64,000 bases of DNA from Colocasia esculenta. Taxonomy: Eukaryota > Streptophyta > Magnoliopsida > Alismatales > Araceae. Shown here piece by piece: positions 30,501 through 37,045 of the stretch. Both the position numbers and the translations under genes were made by a program. How positions within the stretch are numbered: the first letter of the stretch is position 1; each line of letters starts with the position of its first letter. The notes below the pieces were generated by a model. The model ran no database searches. It saw only the letters and a list, made by a program, of their open reading frames with translations, and was not told the origin of the DNA. The stretch lies in NCBI GenBank assembly GCA_014218235.1, contig CM024759.1, positions 76,405,079-76,469,078 of the forward strand. Direction: 5' to 3'.

Positions 30501-31830
30501 ATTTAATTTTATGAAATAAAATTTTGTCAAGTAAAAATTGTCCTTAAAATAGATAAATCAGATTTACCTCGATAATCGTGCATCAAAAATTTTCAATATT
30601 CATATTTTTAACAACACATTTTTCTGGTAATTATGATGATTTCAAATTTCAATTCCGTTACCAAAGTCCGGTGACGCTCTGTCGGGTTACACATGACCGG
30701 AAATGGTACCAGCGTGGGACAATATTTACTATACATATATCTTTGAATCAGAATATCTTAATTTCTTATACAGGTATGTTAAATTTATTATTTATAGTTT
30801 CAAAAACTTGATATTAATTTGTGGTATTACAGAATGTTTGCACGAAATTTTATACATCAGAAGAGTCAACAATGGCACTGTATGAAATATAAGGCACGAT
30901 AAGAAATTCAATTAGGGGTGCCAGGCAACCCAATTCTCCAATCAGTGCTGAATTCAGAAACAACAAACATCATGACCTAAAAGGTGCAGAGTTGACCAAT
31001 ACAACTTCAAGAAAAGAAAGGGGGCAGGGAACTACATCATCACAAACTATCATATTTTTCGGAAAAAAGAGCATGGAAACTCAACTCCTCGCAGCGCTTT
31101 CATGAAGAAGAACGTAAAAATTATTAGGGTCTTAGTCACCTCTCCCTATGGGGGTCATTACTCCTCTGGGCACCCCCACTTCATGGATATGTGGGACGCC
31201 TCCACTTTGTTTGTAAAGGAAGCATGTAGCATATCATAGATAGAGAATAAGTGAGATCAGCATGCATGTACATACCATAATCCATGGTTCCAGTTCTGCA
31301 AATAGACTTCTGCATTCTCACTGAGAGCATCAAGTGCCAGCTTATCAACCTGCAGAAGGAAAATGTGTAGTTTGTTAGTGTTTGTATAAATACTGTGCTC
31401 ACAAGCAGAAGAAAAAAGATTTTACCCGTTCTAGTTGCAACTTGTTTGGATGTTCAGGAAACTTCTTAGACACAAGGATACAGATTCTTGGACAATTGGG
31501 AAGCACACCAGCTTTCCAAAAAGCATCTGATAATGTGTATGAAACCAAATCTGGGGAATCGAGTATTTGGTTCAAACGATACATTTTAGTCAATAAACCT
31601 TCAGCAACCTTTGAGAGTTGAACCACCCATTCCATGTGAAGAACCTTTTGGGAGTTTGTCGAACTTGATTGTGTCTCAGAAACCCCATGCTTCCAGCTAC
31701 TGGATGTTGAAGGAGAAGAGATCTCTGGAGTTAAATATTCAGACCACCTAGACATGCTTTCCCATTCCCTCGATTTTACAGATCTAGGAGAAGTATCCTG
31801 ATTGGAAAAATGAGGCCGTGGCTTTGCCAT
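12435..31830 (-). CDS. NAP1: NAP1 / NCKAP1-like subunit of the WAVE/SCAR complex (5' third, 11 exons)
   Basis: Eleven exons with good splice sites encode about 455 residues collinear with the N-terminal third of plant NAP1 (Arabidopsis NAP1/GNARLED), a cytosolic protein of about 1,400 residues. NAP1 pairs with SRA1/PIR in the WAVE/SCAR complex, which activates ARP2/3 actin nucleation and shapes trichomes and pavement cells. Diagnostic segments include SREW, MYRLNQIL, AFWKAGV, LMAFREQALRLILDLSSTVI, SYDPP, LQEDLNFVSPRIGEV, ESKKMAKSGR and LLKQEIGRMVLFFTDQPSLL. The start at 31830 (MAKPRPHF) fits family N-termini better than the in-frame ATG nine codons upstream. Intron sizes in order are 76, 3121, 144, 135, 3920, 7897, 146, 359, 71 and 2162 bases, then more than 12.4 kb. 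Whether the gene continues beyond the window or is truncated cannot be told here. The exon 2/3 frame is odd (see findings). Confidence 0.93.
12568..13789. other. NAP1 intron 10, non-repeat part
   Basis: No exon or transposon domain is seen. A G run with T interruptions occurs near 13585-13605 and an A/T homopolymer tract near 13268-13300. Confidence 0.4.
13790..14270. mobile_element. Stand-alone foldback element (intron 10)
   Basis: The centre (about 13985-14060) pairs GTCAAACATACATGTGACTT with AAGTCACATGTACATTTGAT around a short loop containing CTATCAGTAGAAGAGTG. The arms extend outwards through TAAAAATTTTATAATT / AATTATAGAATTTTTA. The right arm (CACCAGACTTTAGATTTTTAGTGTTCTATG onward) closely matches the interior of the composite elements at 32353-33559 and 38471-39795. 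The left arm is more diverged. Precise ends and TSD were not resolved. Confidence 0.65.
14730..14872 (-). CDS. NAP1: NAP1 exon 10
   Basis: The exon is 143 bases: YILLHEDYQLYVLPRILESK ... AKQVERMI plus two bases, between TTTTCAG and ATATG|GTATGA. Confidence 0.93.
14944..14988 (-). CDS. NAP1: NAP1 exon 9
   Basis: A 45-base exon encoding VVLKENLVLTLFRDE between TTCCAG and GAG|GTAAAT. Confidence 0.93.
15348..15455 (-). CDS. NAP1: NAP1 exon 8
   Basis: The exon has 36 codons: RAQDLANVTSYREWVLLGYL ... TSIDIAM. The acceptor is CTGCAG and the donor is ATG|GTACAC. Confidence 0.93.
15602..15727 (-). CDS. NAP1: NAP1 exon 7
   Basis: The exon has 42 codons: VLEAVGPIIFLSIDTKKL ... LTNSAHPM, then ATG|GTAAGC. 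It is separated from exon 6 by a 7.9-kb intron containing the ORF1-only LINE and a SINE. Confidence 0.93.
15956..17512. other. Intron 6, unassigned repeat-like sequence
   Basis: At 15985-16165 a G/C-rich patch with GGCGAGGTGCGGCGCC and TTGCCTAGGCTGC resembles degenerate MITEs but I could not pair its ends. At 16250-16740 a TATA-like CCTATAAAATC (16573) sits in LTR-like sequence without a recognised terminus. A CACC-rich, low-complexity stretch follows (16720-17270), then a short GATCCGG-rich patch (17283-17362) resembling the hAT-like repeat family. Confidence 0.35.
17513..17720 (+). repeat. Dispersed repeat, copy B (partner at 4.75 kb)
   Basis: Collinear with 4745-4985 through TTCTCTTTTTTT, ATTCCACGCA, TTTTTATCAGGCGA, CATGTACTGGACC and CTTTCCCCATTGGCCG. 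Same orientation as copy A. Confidence 0.5.
17721..18654. other. Intron 6 spacer
   Basis: AT-rich sequence with a small (AT)n run near 18170-18184 and repeated AAAGACCTCAT / AGGGTCTTTT words near 17885-18010. No gene recognised. Confidence 0.35.
18655..18820. promoter_or_regulatory. Opposed TATA motifs around a hairpin
   Basis: A minus-strand CTATAAATAGATCC (about 18665-18678) and a plus-strand CCCTATAAATAGCAG (about 18806-18820) flank a hairpin formed by GGAGACCCCCCATCTCCG and CGGAGATGGGGTTCTCC. The arrangement repeats the layout at 8.2-8.5 kb with different hairpin sequence. Promoter activity is inferred only. Confidence 0.4.
19141..21854 (+). mobile_element. ORF1-only LINE retroelement with TSD and poly-A
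   Basis: The insertion is bounded by a perfect 12-bp direct repeat, CAGTGGATTAAT, at 19141-19152 and 21843-21854, and ends with A10 at 21831-21840. Inside are a 5' leader with three GTTTTTACTGTAGC repeats (19214-19272), a gag-like ORF1 (19313-21633), and a short 3' region with the GCCCCGGTGCTATGTACTC style of plant LINE 3' UTRs. There is no ORF2: no endonuclease, reverse transcriptase or zf-RVT. Long TSD plus poly-A indicates target-primed reverse transcription, presumably by enzymes supplied by another LINE. The element sits in NAP1 intron 6, opposite in orientation to the gene. Confidence 0.85.
19313..21633 (+). CDS. LINE ORF1 protein: DUF4283 domain and CCHC zinc knuckle
   Basis: This is a gag-like nucleic-acid-binding protein of plant L1-type LINEs. 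The frame open to 21633 extends back to the G11 run at 19325-19335. The first convincing ATG is at 19313 (ACGATGGATGCC), but it enters the main frame only if the G run had 9 or 12 bases. Counted from the GTG at 19498, the DUF4283 domain covers about residues 80-235 (FFTVEEIKMS ... RFQNRDDFLLLLL ... VWIEMPGLP). A CX2CX4HX4C knuckle (CKSCQRLGHLESNC) is at residues 290-303. A long Pro/Ala/Thr/Gln-rich linker follows, then an acidic end (SDTEDED, DSDGEYADFSD). About 700 uninterrupted codons imply a young or selected copy. Confidence 0.82.
21855..22095. other. Intron 6 spacer, AT-rich
   Basis: TATA/ATAC-rich low-complexity sequence; no feature recognised. Confidence 0.35.
22096..22245 (-). repeat. 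GATC-rich repeat fragment
   Basis: The plus strand has TTTCCTGA-type T-rich words and then CTGGCTGATCCAGGATCAACCAG, the same order as the fragment at 840-1047. No ends or TSD identified. Confidence 0.5.
22246..23024. other. Intron 6 spacer
   Basis: No coding exon, terminal repeat or RNA motif recognised. Confidence 0.35.
23025..23240 (+). mobile_element. tRNA-derived SINE (putative)
   Basis: The block has a polymerase III A-box-like TAGCCTAGAGG (23031-23041) and a B-box-like AGTTCAAATCC (23078-23088), about 37 bases apart as in tRNA-related SINE heads. A tRNA-unrelated body follows, ending near GTGAGATTTTTG. No tRNA cloverleaf is formed, so this is not a tRNA gene. A flanking TSD was not resolved. 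Confidence 0.6.
23625..23709 (-). CDS. NAP1: NAP1 exon 6
   Basis: The exon is 85 bases, completing Arg and reading LVQFVDSYDPPVKGLQEDL ... SPRIGE. It is flanked by CACAG and GAG|GTCATG. Confidence 0.93.
23710..24299. other. NAP1 intron 5, spacer
   Basis: No exon or element recognised. Confidence 0.35.
24300..24480 (+). repeat. GATCGG-rich repeat fragment
   Basis: GGGATCGACC, CGGCCAATCTGCC and CCGATCCTAGATCG words are followed by an A-rich AAAAATCAGAAAAAAGTC stretch, matching the internal order of the element at 32353. It abuts the 3' end of the LINE fragment. Confidence 0.5.
24481..24975 (-). pseudogene. LINE ORF2 extreme 3' end and 3' UTR
   Basis: The minus strand encodes VHQLLLWWIRKLMIKGDLI and LQATLWAIWSERTRKIFKRE, the conserved end of the plant LINE zf-RVT region (compare LYATLWMIWGERNNHIFLR in the remnant at 2.4 kb). 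Downstream comes a typical 3' UTR ending in A-rich sequence near 24484-24494. Only the last 100 codons or so are present, as in strongly 5'-truncated LINE insertions. Confidence 0.75.
24976..25110 (+). repeat. GATCGG-rich repeat fragment
   Basis: GGATCGGCCGG, CCGATCGGATCGACCGATC and then an A-rich AAATAGAAAAAATAGGG stretch: the same order and orientation as the block at 24300-24480, on the other side of the LINE tail. Confidence 0.5.
25241..26101 (-). pseudogene. Transposase-like C-terminal tail (two frames)
   Basis: Two minus-strand frames in series look like one broken ORF. The first (to about 25616) has a basic patch (KRLKKAAGVRVRSKQRG), an acidic stretch (VETIEEDTDDETPEP) and Ser/Pro-rich sequence. 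The second (25591 to 25241) has a charged helix (WEHQEKLRMELETMKQALD) and a Tyr/Gln/Gly-rich end (YSQYLTQYEAYYQNLC). The composition resembles the tail at 1-746 and tails of some plant hAT-type ORFs, but no catalytic domain is seen. It lies in NAP1 intron 5, in the gene's own orientation. Confidence 0.3.
26110..26660 (+). mobile_element. LTR remnant followed by an initiator-Met tRNA primer-binding site
   Basis: TTGGTATCAGAGCAGA at about 26518-26533 matches the initiator-Met primer-binding site (TGGTATCAGAGCC) used by most plant LTR retrotransposons. It is preceded by about 400 bp of LTR-like sequence with a TATATGTATCTAC motif. After the PBS there is only about 130 bp of pyrimidine-rich leader, then sequence continuous with the intron. 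I see no second LTR and cannot fix the left end. Confidence 0.4.
26661..27629. other. NAP1 intron 5, spacer
   Basis: No exon or repeat recognised other than short T and A runs. Confidence 0.35.
27630..27712 (-). CDS. NAP1: NAP1 exon 5
   Basis: The exon is 83 bases encoding IPKKMFLQMYNLL ... DFEFYH plus two bases of the next Arg codon. The donor is CG|GTAAGA. Confidence 0.93.
27848..27928 (-). CDS. NAP1: NAP1 exon 4, GC donor
   Basis: The exon has 27 codons (PHQNSLILHAFMDLF ... FSDK). The donor reads AAG|GCAAGT, the usual form of a GC-AG intron, and the frame continues correctly into exon 5. Confidence 0.93.
28073..28154 (-). CDS. NAP1: NAP1 exon 3
   Basis: The exon is 82 bases. It follows GTTAG and reads (t)TTC CTC CTT GAC..., giving LLDLMAFREQALRLILDLSSTVITLL before CTG|GTTAG. 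The extra first base restores the frame lost in exon 2. Confidence 0.92.
29092..29287 (-). mobile_element. hAT-type MITE nested in the solo LTR
   Basis: Second copy of the GAATCGG-rich MITE of 6200-6376, in opposite orientation. Ends are CATGGTTTGAGG and CGACGCAACCCTG-like (CATGGTTTGAGGTGTCGG pairs with CAGGGTTCGACGCATCGG). Flanks are TTTTAGAA (29084-29091) and TTTTAAAA (29288-29295), an 8-bp TSD with one mismatch. Confidence 0.8.
29385..29640 (+). repeat. Minisatellite with GGTAGGTCGACCT core
   Basis: About ten degenerate units of roughly 25-30 bp each carry a GTCGACC word, often as the palindrome AGGTCGACCT. It lies within the solo LTR. Confidence 0.75.
30170..30310 (+). repeat. (CA)n-rich low-complexity sequence
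   Basis: Interrupted CACACA runs and ACACTTACAC words within the solo LTR. Confidence 0.8.
30832..31275. other. NAP1 intron 2, right part
   Basis: No exon or repeat recognised. Confidence 0.35.
31276..31349 (-). CDS. NAP1: NAP1 exon 2 (frame anomaly)
   Basis: The exon is 74 bases between TGCAG|GTTGAT and TTATG|GTATGT. It begins VDKLALDALSENAEVYLQ. The family continues with LEPW; here the same codons (CTGGAACCATGG) are present but one frame off, because one base appears missing after CAGAA. The literal reading is NWNHGL. Confidence 0.85.
31426..31830 (-). CDS. NAP1: NAP1 exon 1
   Basis: This exon has 135 codons, from MAKPRPHF to NKLQLER, ending at a GT donor (GG|GTAAAA). It contains WVVQLSKVAEGL and SDAFWKAGVLPNCPRIC. 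Upstream on the minus strand, TGTGCAG|AAAATCG just before the start could be the acceptor of a 5'-UTR intron. Confidence 0.93.
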
Positions 31831-32352
31831 AAGCAAATGCTGCGATTTTCTGCACATGACCCACAGAATGAAGTGCTTAGGTGGTAGATATTGCTTTACA
31901 ATGACAGATCCAAAAAATTACTACACAGACAAAATGGTCAAATGTTTCCATAACAGAAAACCATCTTACAAATGAAATAGTATCAGAAGACCAGGCTAGC
32001 AGATGATGTTAAAAGGATGTCTCAGAGTAAATGCTAATAAATATCTAGCAGCATTATCATATCGGTTTCCATTTTGGAACATATATTTAGAACATGGGTT
32101 CTATGGTAGTTTTCATTCAAAGGCATCCATTAACAGATGAATACATAGATTCAAAGGCATCCATTTTGGAACATATATTCAAAGGCATCCAATTTATAAC
32201 CGTAATAAATATATTGACAAATACAATTGCAGAGATCTTGCGCAGTTAACATTTTAAAAAGGTACTTATGCAAAAACCCAACCCCCTTCCGTTTTTATGA
32301 CAGCCACTGAGCCACCTACCCGTGAATTTACAAAAATGTCCTCCGTAGGAAA
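31831..32352. other. Upstream of NAP1 exon 1
   Basis: Presumed 5' UTR and intron or promoter of NAP1. The word CAAAGGCATCCA recurs three times (about 32116-32190). No clear TATA box on the minus strand. Confidence 0.35.
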
Positions 32353-33559
32353 CATGGATGGCAAAGTCGGATCGGGGTGCTAGATCGGACCCAGCTGACC
32401 CCGATCCGAGTCGGGTCGGATCGCAGGATCCGCCTGATTCCATGGGAATCTGGCCAATCTAGGATTGGCCAGGTTTAAAAATGAAGAAAAATGAATAAAA
32501 ATGAAGAAAAAATCAGGAAAATCAGAGAAAAATCAGAAGAAGAAAAAATTTGCAGAAATTTATGAAAAACACATACAACATTCATTGAATACAAACACAA
32601 TGAAATTCAATTCTTATCATGTACATACATTTGAATGTAAATAAATTGGATAATAAGAAATTACAGTTTACTTGAACAACACCTCGAGGCATGGTTATTT
32701 ACCTGAACATCATTTAAGTAAATGTTAGTATTTGTAGTTTCATTTACTTAAGGAAGTACCCTCCATTTGAATCCAATAAAAAAATCAAAAAAATCATCTC
32801 TTACCAATAAAAGTCAATTTTTCCATCCAAGAAGAAAAACGCGATTTTGGTGATTCCATCAAATAGCATTTTTCTATCTCTCATAATTTGATCTATCTAA
32901 AAATTTTATAATTCAATTAAACCCCATGGAACACTAAGAATCCAAAATCCGGTGAAAAAAGTCAAACGTGTATGTGACTTCTCCAAGCGAGTCAGTCGTT
33001 GTCAGTAGGAGAGTGGCTCCCTTAGAGAAGTCATATGCACATTTGACTTTTTTCACCAGACTTTGGATTTTTAGTGTTCTATGAGATTTATTTGAATTAT
33101 GAAATTTTTAGATAGACTAAATTACGAGGAATTAGAAAGATGGTATTTTTATGGAATCATCCAAATCGTGATTTTCTTCTTAAATAGGAGAGTTGACTTT
33201 TTATTGGTAAGAGATATGATTTTTTAGATATTTTTGTTGGATTCAAATAGAGGCTACTTTCTTATTTACATGTAATATCTTAAGTAAATGAAACTGCAAA
33301 TATAACATTTACTTAAATGATATTCAGATAAATAAGGTAAGTGGAGGGAATCAGGCGTAATTAAGGTAAGTTGAGGGAATGGGCTACATCATATGAAATC
33401 GAGGTGGATCGTGCACAATCGAACCAGATCAGCCCGATCCCGTCTGATTTTGCTCGACCATCCCGATTCCACCTTACACCGTGGGGGTCGACATTACCCC
33501 CCCAAATCGGATCGCCATAGGGCGATTCCGACTCGAATCGGTCGATTTTGCCATCCATG
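32353..33559. mobile_element. Composite non-autonomous hAT-like element with foldback core
   Basis: 1,207 bp with terminal inverted repeats CATGGATGGCAAAGTCGG / CCGATTTTGCCATCCATG. Flanks GTAGGAAA (32345-32352) and GTAGGGAA (33560-33567) form an 8-bp TSD with one mismatch. Outer parts are GATCGG-rich. The core, about 32694-33340, is a long foldback: TTATTTACCTGAACATCATT pairs with the far end AATGATATTCAGATAAATAA, and the arms meet near 33000 around GTTGTCAGTAGGAGAGTGG. No protein is encoded. It lies just upstream of NAP1 exon 1. Confidence 0.85.
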
Positions 33560-33769
33560 GTAGGGAACAGTTTAGCTAACCCTCTCAAAGACTTCCGAAA
33601 TAACTTTACGATTTGATTGGCCGAGAACCGCCTAAAATAATGCTTAATAAGTCAGTTTTTAATCCGCCTTCCAACATTCGCGCCTCCGATCCCCTGTGAA
33701 ATGGGCCTCAAGAAAAACCAGCACGCTATAGTCCTGGGCTGGGGCTAATTGCAGTTGTTCACAACGTGC

Positions 33770-34165
33770 TTCATATATATAATGCTCTGCTGGTGACCTT
33801 GCCACACTACCTCCCCGTCGCACCACTCTCATGCGACCAACTACTACTCCACAACATTCGAAGAGGAGAAGACGAGAGAGAGAGAGAGAAGTAGAAGCAG
33901 CAACAGAAGAAAAAGAAGAGAGGAGAACAGCCCCACCAGCTCCTCTCTGAGTTCCCATCTTTTTGTTTCTTCTTTGTAAGGAGGAACCCCAAAGGCTCCC
34001 CACCCGTTCCCTTCTGACCACCTCATCACCCCCTTCCCTCTGCAGTTGGATCTCGTTTCTTCTTCCTCCTGATCTATCTCTGCCTCTTTGAGAGATCGTG
34101 TAGAGGCTCCCCCCCCCTCCTGGGGGCGACAGTGACCCCCATCTTCGACTGAGGCTTCTTCACGT
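33770..34165 (+). promoter_or_regulatory. Possible promoter and 5' non-coding exon (plus strand)
   Basis: A CATATATATAATG TATA-like motif (33770-33782) is followed by GA-rich sequence (33865-33930) and pyrimidine-rich leader sequence, ending at a good donor, TTCAC|GTAAGC, near 34164. This looks like a plant 5' UTR exon. The complementary strand is CT-rich and could instead serve the minus-strand NAP1 gene; sequence alone does not decide. Confidence 0.35.
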
Positions 34166-34639
34166 AAGCTCCAACTCAGACTCTTTCTAAATCCTTGTTC
34201 CTTTTTCAAGATTTTCTACTCGTAGTTGTGGAAGAGTAATGTAATGCGTTGCGGCTTTGGGTGGGATGGGCTTGGGAGGTGCTGACCCAATGTGCTTTGA
34301 TGCGTTTACATTTTTTCTGCTAATATCTGTTTGTCTCTTGCCCTCTTGGCAGATTTGTGGAGTTCTTCTGTCACTTGCCTTCGTTAGTGGAACTTGATAA
34401 TCGTGGAAGATGTACGGTGATGACCTTAGGGGAACGCTATTTTTTTTTCAGATCATAATGCATACCATCTTCTTTGGGCATATGGCAAGATGTGCGGCGT
34501 GTTTTGGGAGGTGATGGGGTTGGTTTAATTTAAAATACAGTTTAGGCGATTAATCTTTCTCTCTCCCCAGTGTAGGAAGAATTAGTGCATGAAAGATGTG
34601 GGGTTTCTGGCACTTCGATCTGATTTGAAGGTGCAGGAA

Positions 34640-34876
34640 TGTGTATGCTACAAGAGAGGAGGATTTGCTTGAGGGTGTTGGCAGTATGATGGGTGAGGCT
34701 TGTTCTATCACTGGCAGTAACCTGATGGACTTTGGGTCATGTTTTCTTTCTGGTCCATCAAAGTGTAACACTCAAAAAAATGGCAACCAAGTTCACTGCA
34801 TTGCATTTCCATGTGGCAATGAGTTGTTTGTCTGTCTTCTTACCTGTATAATGGAGTATTGCTCAAACTCCTGACA
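34640..34876 (+). CDS. Unidentified gene-like exon, interrupted
   Basis: After a GGTGCAG acceptor-like site, a plus-strand frame reads MYATREEDLLEGVGSMMGEA, followed by a Cys/Ser-rich stretch, and stays open to 34874. The first 45 residues or so look like real protein; the rest (VHCIAFPCGNE...) looks like read-through. The Harbinger remnant begins right after. With the possible 5' exon at 33.8-34.2 kb this may be the start of a host gene cut off by insertion. I do not recognise the family. Confidence 0.3.
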
Positions 34877-34879
34877 ATA

Positions 34880-35870
34880 TGTGAAGGAAGTTGTCAACTC
34901 TTGTGAAAGAAACATATGTTGTATGCCATATGACACTAGGTAGAACAAGCTTCTCACTTCCAACGCAATAAAGAACCATGTAAACCTGTGTCTCAATAGG
35001 GTAGTTCTGTTGTTTTGTGATTATAGCAAATTGAGCCTTCAACGACCCAAATACTCGCTCAACAACATTCCTTAACTGGGCATGTCTATGATTTGAAAAG
35101 ATCCTTTCGATCCCAATATGAAACTCTCAACCCCCCTGTCTCATATGTCGAAAACTGGTAGTGATATCCATGATATGGCGCAAAGAACTAGAGAGTGTTT
35201 GCATAACCACCGTCGACGAGGTAAAACTTGCCTATAGCCCAATTCCCAATACATGAATACCCTTTATAAAAAACTAAATGTAAACACATATATTAATATG
35301 AATTAAGTCATACAAATTGTTCCTACCTTCGGGAACACCAAAACTGTCGTTGTTAATGCTCCATGTCAAAACTTTCATATCAGAAGTAGATCCTTCCCAC
35401 CCAATGGCAATGTATAAAAGTAACAAGTCAAAATTCACACAGTCATTACATTTTGGGATGTAAAACCTTTATGACAAGGCCAAGGACCTTGCTCATCTCC
35501 AACCACCTTCACAGGTATGTGTGTGCCAACAATCGCACCCAATGCATTCTAAAAGAACGTTAATTAGTTCTTACTACATAGTAATGTCATTCATGCATTG
35601 TATATGAAATAACTCAATCTACTAGTAGTCTAGTACTTACCTTGAAAAATGGGTAGAACTTTGGGTCACTACAAATTTTCTCGTGAACTCCCACATTGTT
35701 GTCGGATAATTTCATATAGTCACACCGAAGTGACAAAATTACCTTGAGAATGGCATTGAAATGACGAGTTATAGTCTCCCCAGAATGTTGAAACCATTCC
35801 CTCATCATTCTATTACTAATACCATGGTCTACCTCTATCAAAAAGATAGCCAACTACTAACATGCAGACA
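34880..35870 (-). pseudogene. PIF/Harbinger transposase remnant (DDE nuclease)
   Basis: Minus-strand pieces in order match the Harbinger/HARBI1-type nuclease: the N-terminal MREWFQHSGETITRHFNAIL (35.75 kb), KFYPFFK, NALGAIVGTHIPV (35.52 kb), LTWSINNDSFGVPEG (35.37 kb), GKFYLVDGGYANT (35.22 kb) and HAQLRNVVERVFGSLKAQFA (35.05 kb). The second Asp (LVDGGY) and the Glu (VVERVFG) of the DDE triad are present. The first Asp, in the usual GAxDGTH motif, is Val (GTT), so the copy is catalytically dead as well as frameshifted. The partner Myb-like gene lies upstream on the same strand, the usual two-gene layout. Confidence 0.85.
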
Positions 35871-37045
35871 TATTCTTTGTATCCTCCAACACACCCCTCT
35901 GAACTAAGACATCTCTTAACTTAATGAAGAGAGTAGAATGTATGTGAAAGCAAGAGTATGAATGGACAACATGCCCAAATACGACCTCATTCACCCGCCT
36001 ATGCCCTCTCCCTTGATCTGTGTCATTGGTTGTTTACAAATGGGTGTTTTGGGGGGGTTCATGTGGAGTAGTATTGTATCTTCAACTTCATCCCAGTATT
36101 CCTCTTCCTCTAAAAAACACTTCACCAGATCAAATGAGGTGGTAGAAGGAGATGAAGCCATTTCAAACCTACCTACACAACCAAATTATATAAATGAATG
36201 ATGTAGAATAAAATATATGACATCAGTATAACAATATAAAGCATGCAGAAGCATGGAGAACAAGTAAACAAAGCATAGTAACATAACATCATTACAACAA
36301 TAAAATGGCAGTGAAAGTAAATAAAAGATATCATAAAATCACTCGAGACAGGACAATATCTATCCAAGCCTCATTTCATTAGGCAAAGCAAGGAAGATGC
36401 ATTGTCATCCTTGTCCATCAACAGATTAATGGCCCTATAAAAGTAATGTTGGGGTATCACCTCCATCTTTAACAACTGTTCCAATGCAATATCAACTTGT
36501 GGTAGTGTTGTCCTACGTTAGTTCTCCACCAATTCTCTAGTAAATTTGAATCTCTCTTCACCGAACTCTAATAACCTATCAAAGACTTCAGCATTGAGTT
36601 GTGGGTTGCATTTACGTTTGCAGCTACTAGTAGATGCACCTAGTGCGTCCTTTGAGGTTGTCGCATCATTCACGTCATATGTTTGATAGGTGTTTGCTGA
36701 GTGAAAGAGTTTGGTGCATCATCCTCTGGACCTATGCCACTCATGCTCAAATCTAAGTCTATCTCATTCTCATCACCAACATCTTGTTGATCAATTTGGG
36801 ATGAAAGATGACTATCTTCCTGAGCTAAAAAACTACTTGCAAAATGTCTATTAGCCATGTTGCTGGAACAAATAAGGTTCATTTGTTCCCATACGAAAAA
36901 TAGTTTGCCTCGAATATGATTGTATTCTTCCTTACTCTGAAAAGGGTTAAACGTGGAACTATTATGAAAAAGCATTGGGGATTTTTTCTAAAAGGATGTC
37001 ATGATAAAATAATATACATACTGCACCTAGTACATCACACGCATC

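Larger units (their letters stand above)
28225..30831 (-). mobile_element. Solo LTR (gypsy-type) with 5-bp TSD GAATG
   Basis: The 2,607-bp block begins TGTGACGCCCTGAG and ends GGTATTACA, i.e. TG...CA, and is flanked by GAATG at 28220-28224 and 30832-30836. There is no coding sequence, PBS or second LTR, so it is most simply a solo LTR left by LTR-LTR recombination. By analogy with the complete element at 54-63 kb, whose U5 ends ...GGGTCGTTACA, orientation is minus. It sits in NAP1 intron 2. A MITE (29092-29287) and a minisatellite lie within it. Confidence 0.75.
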
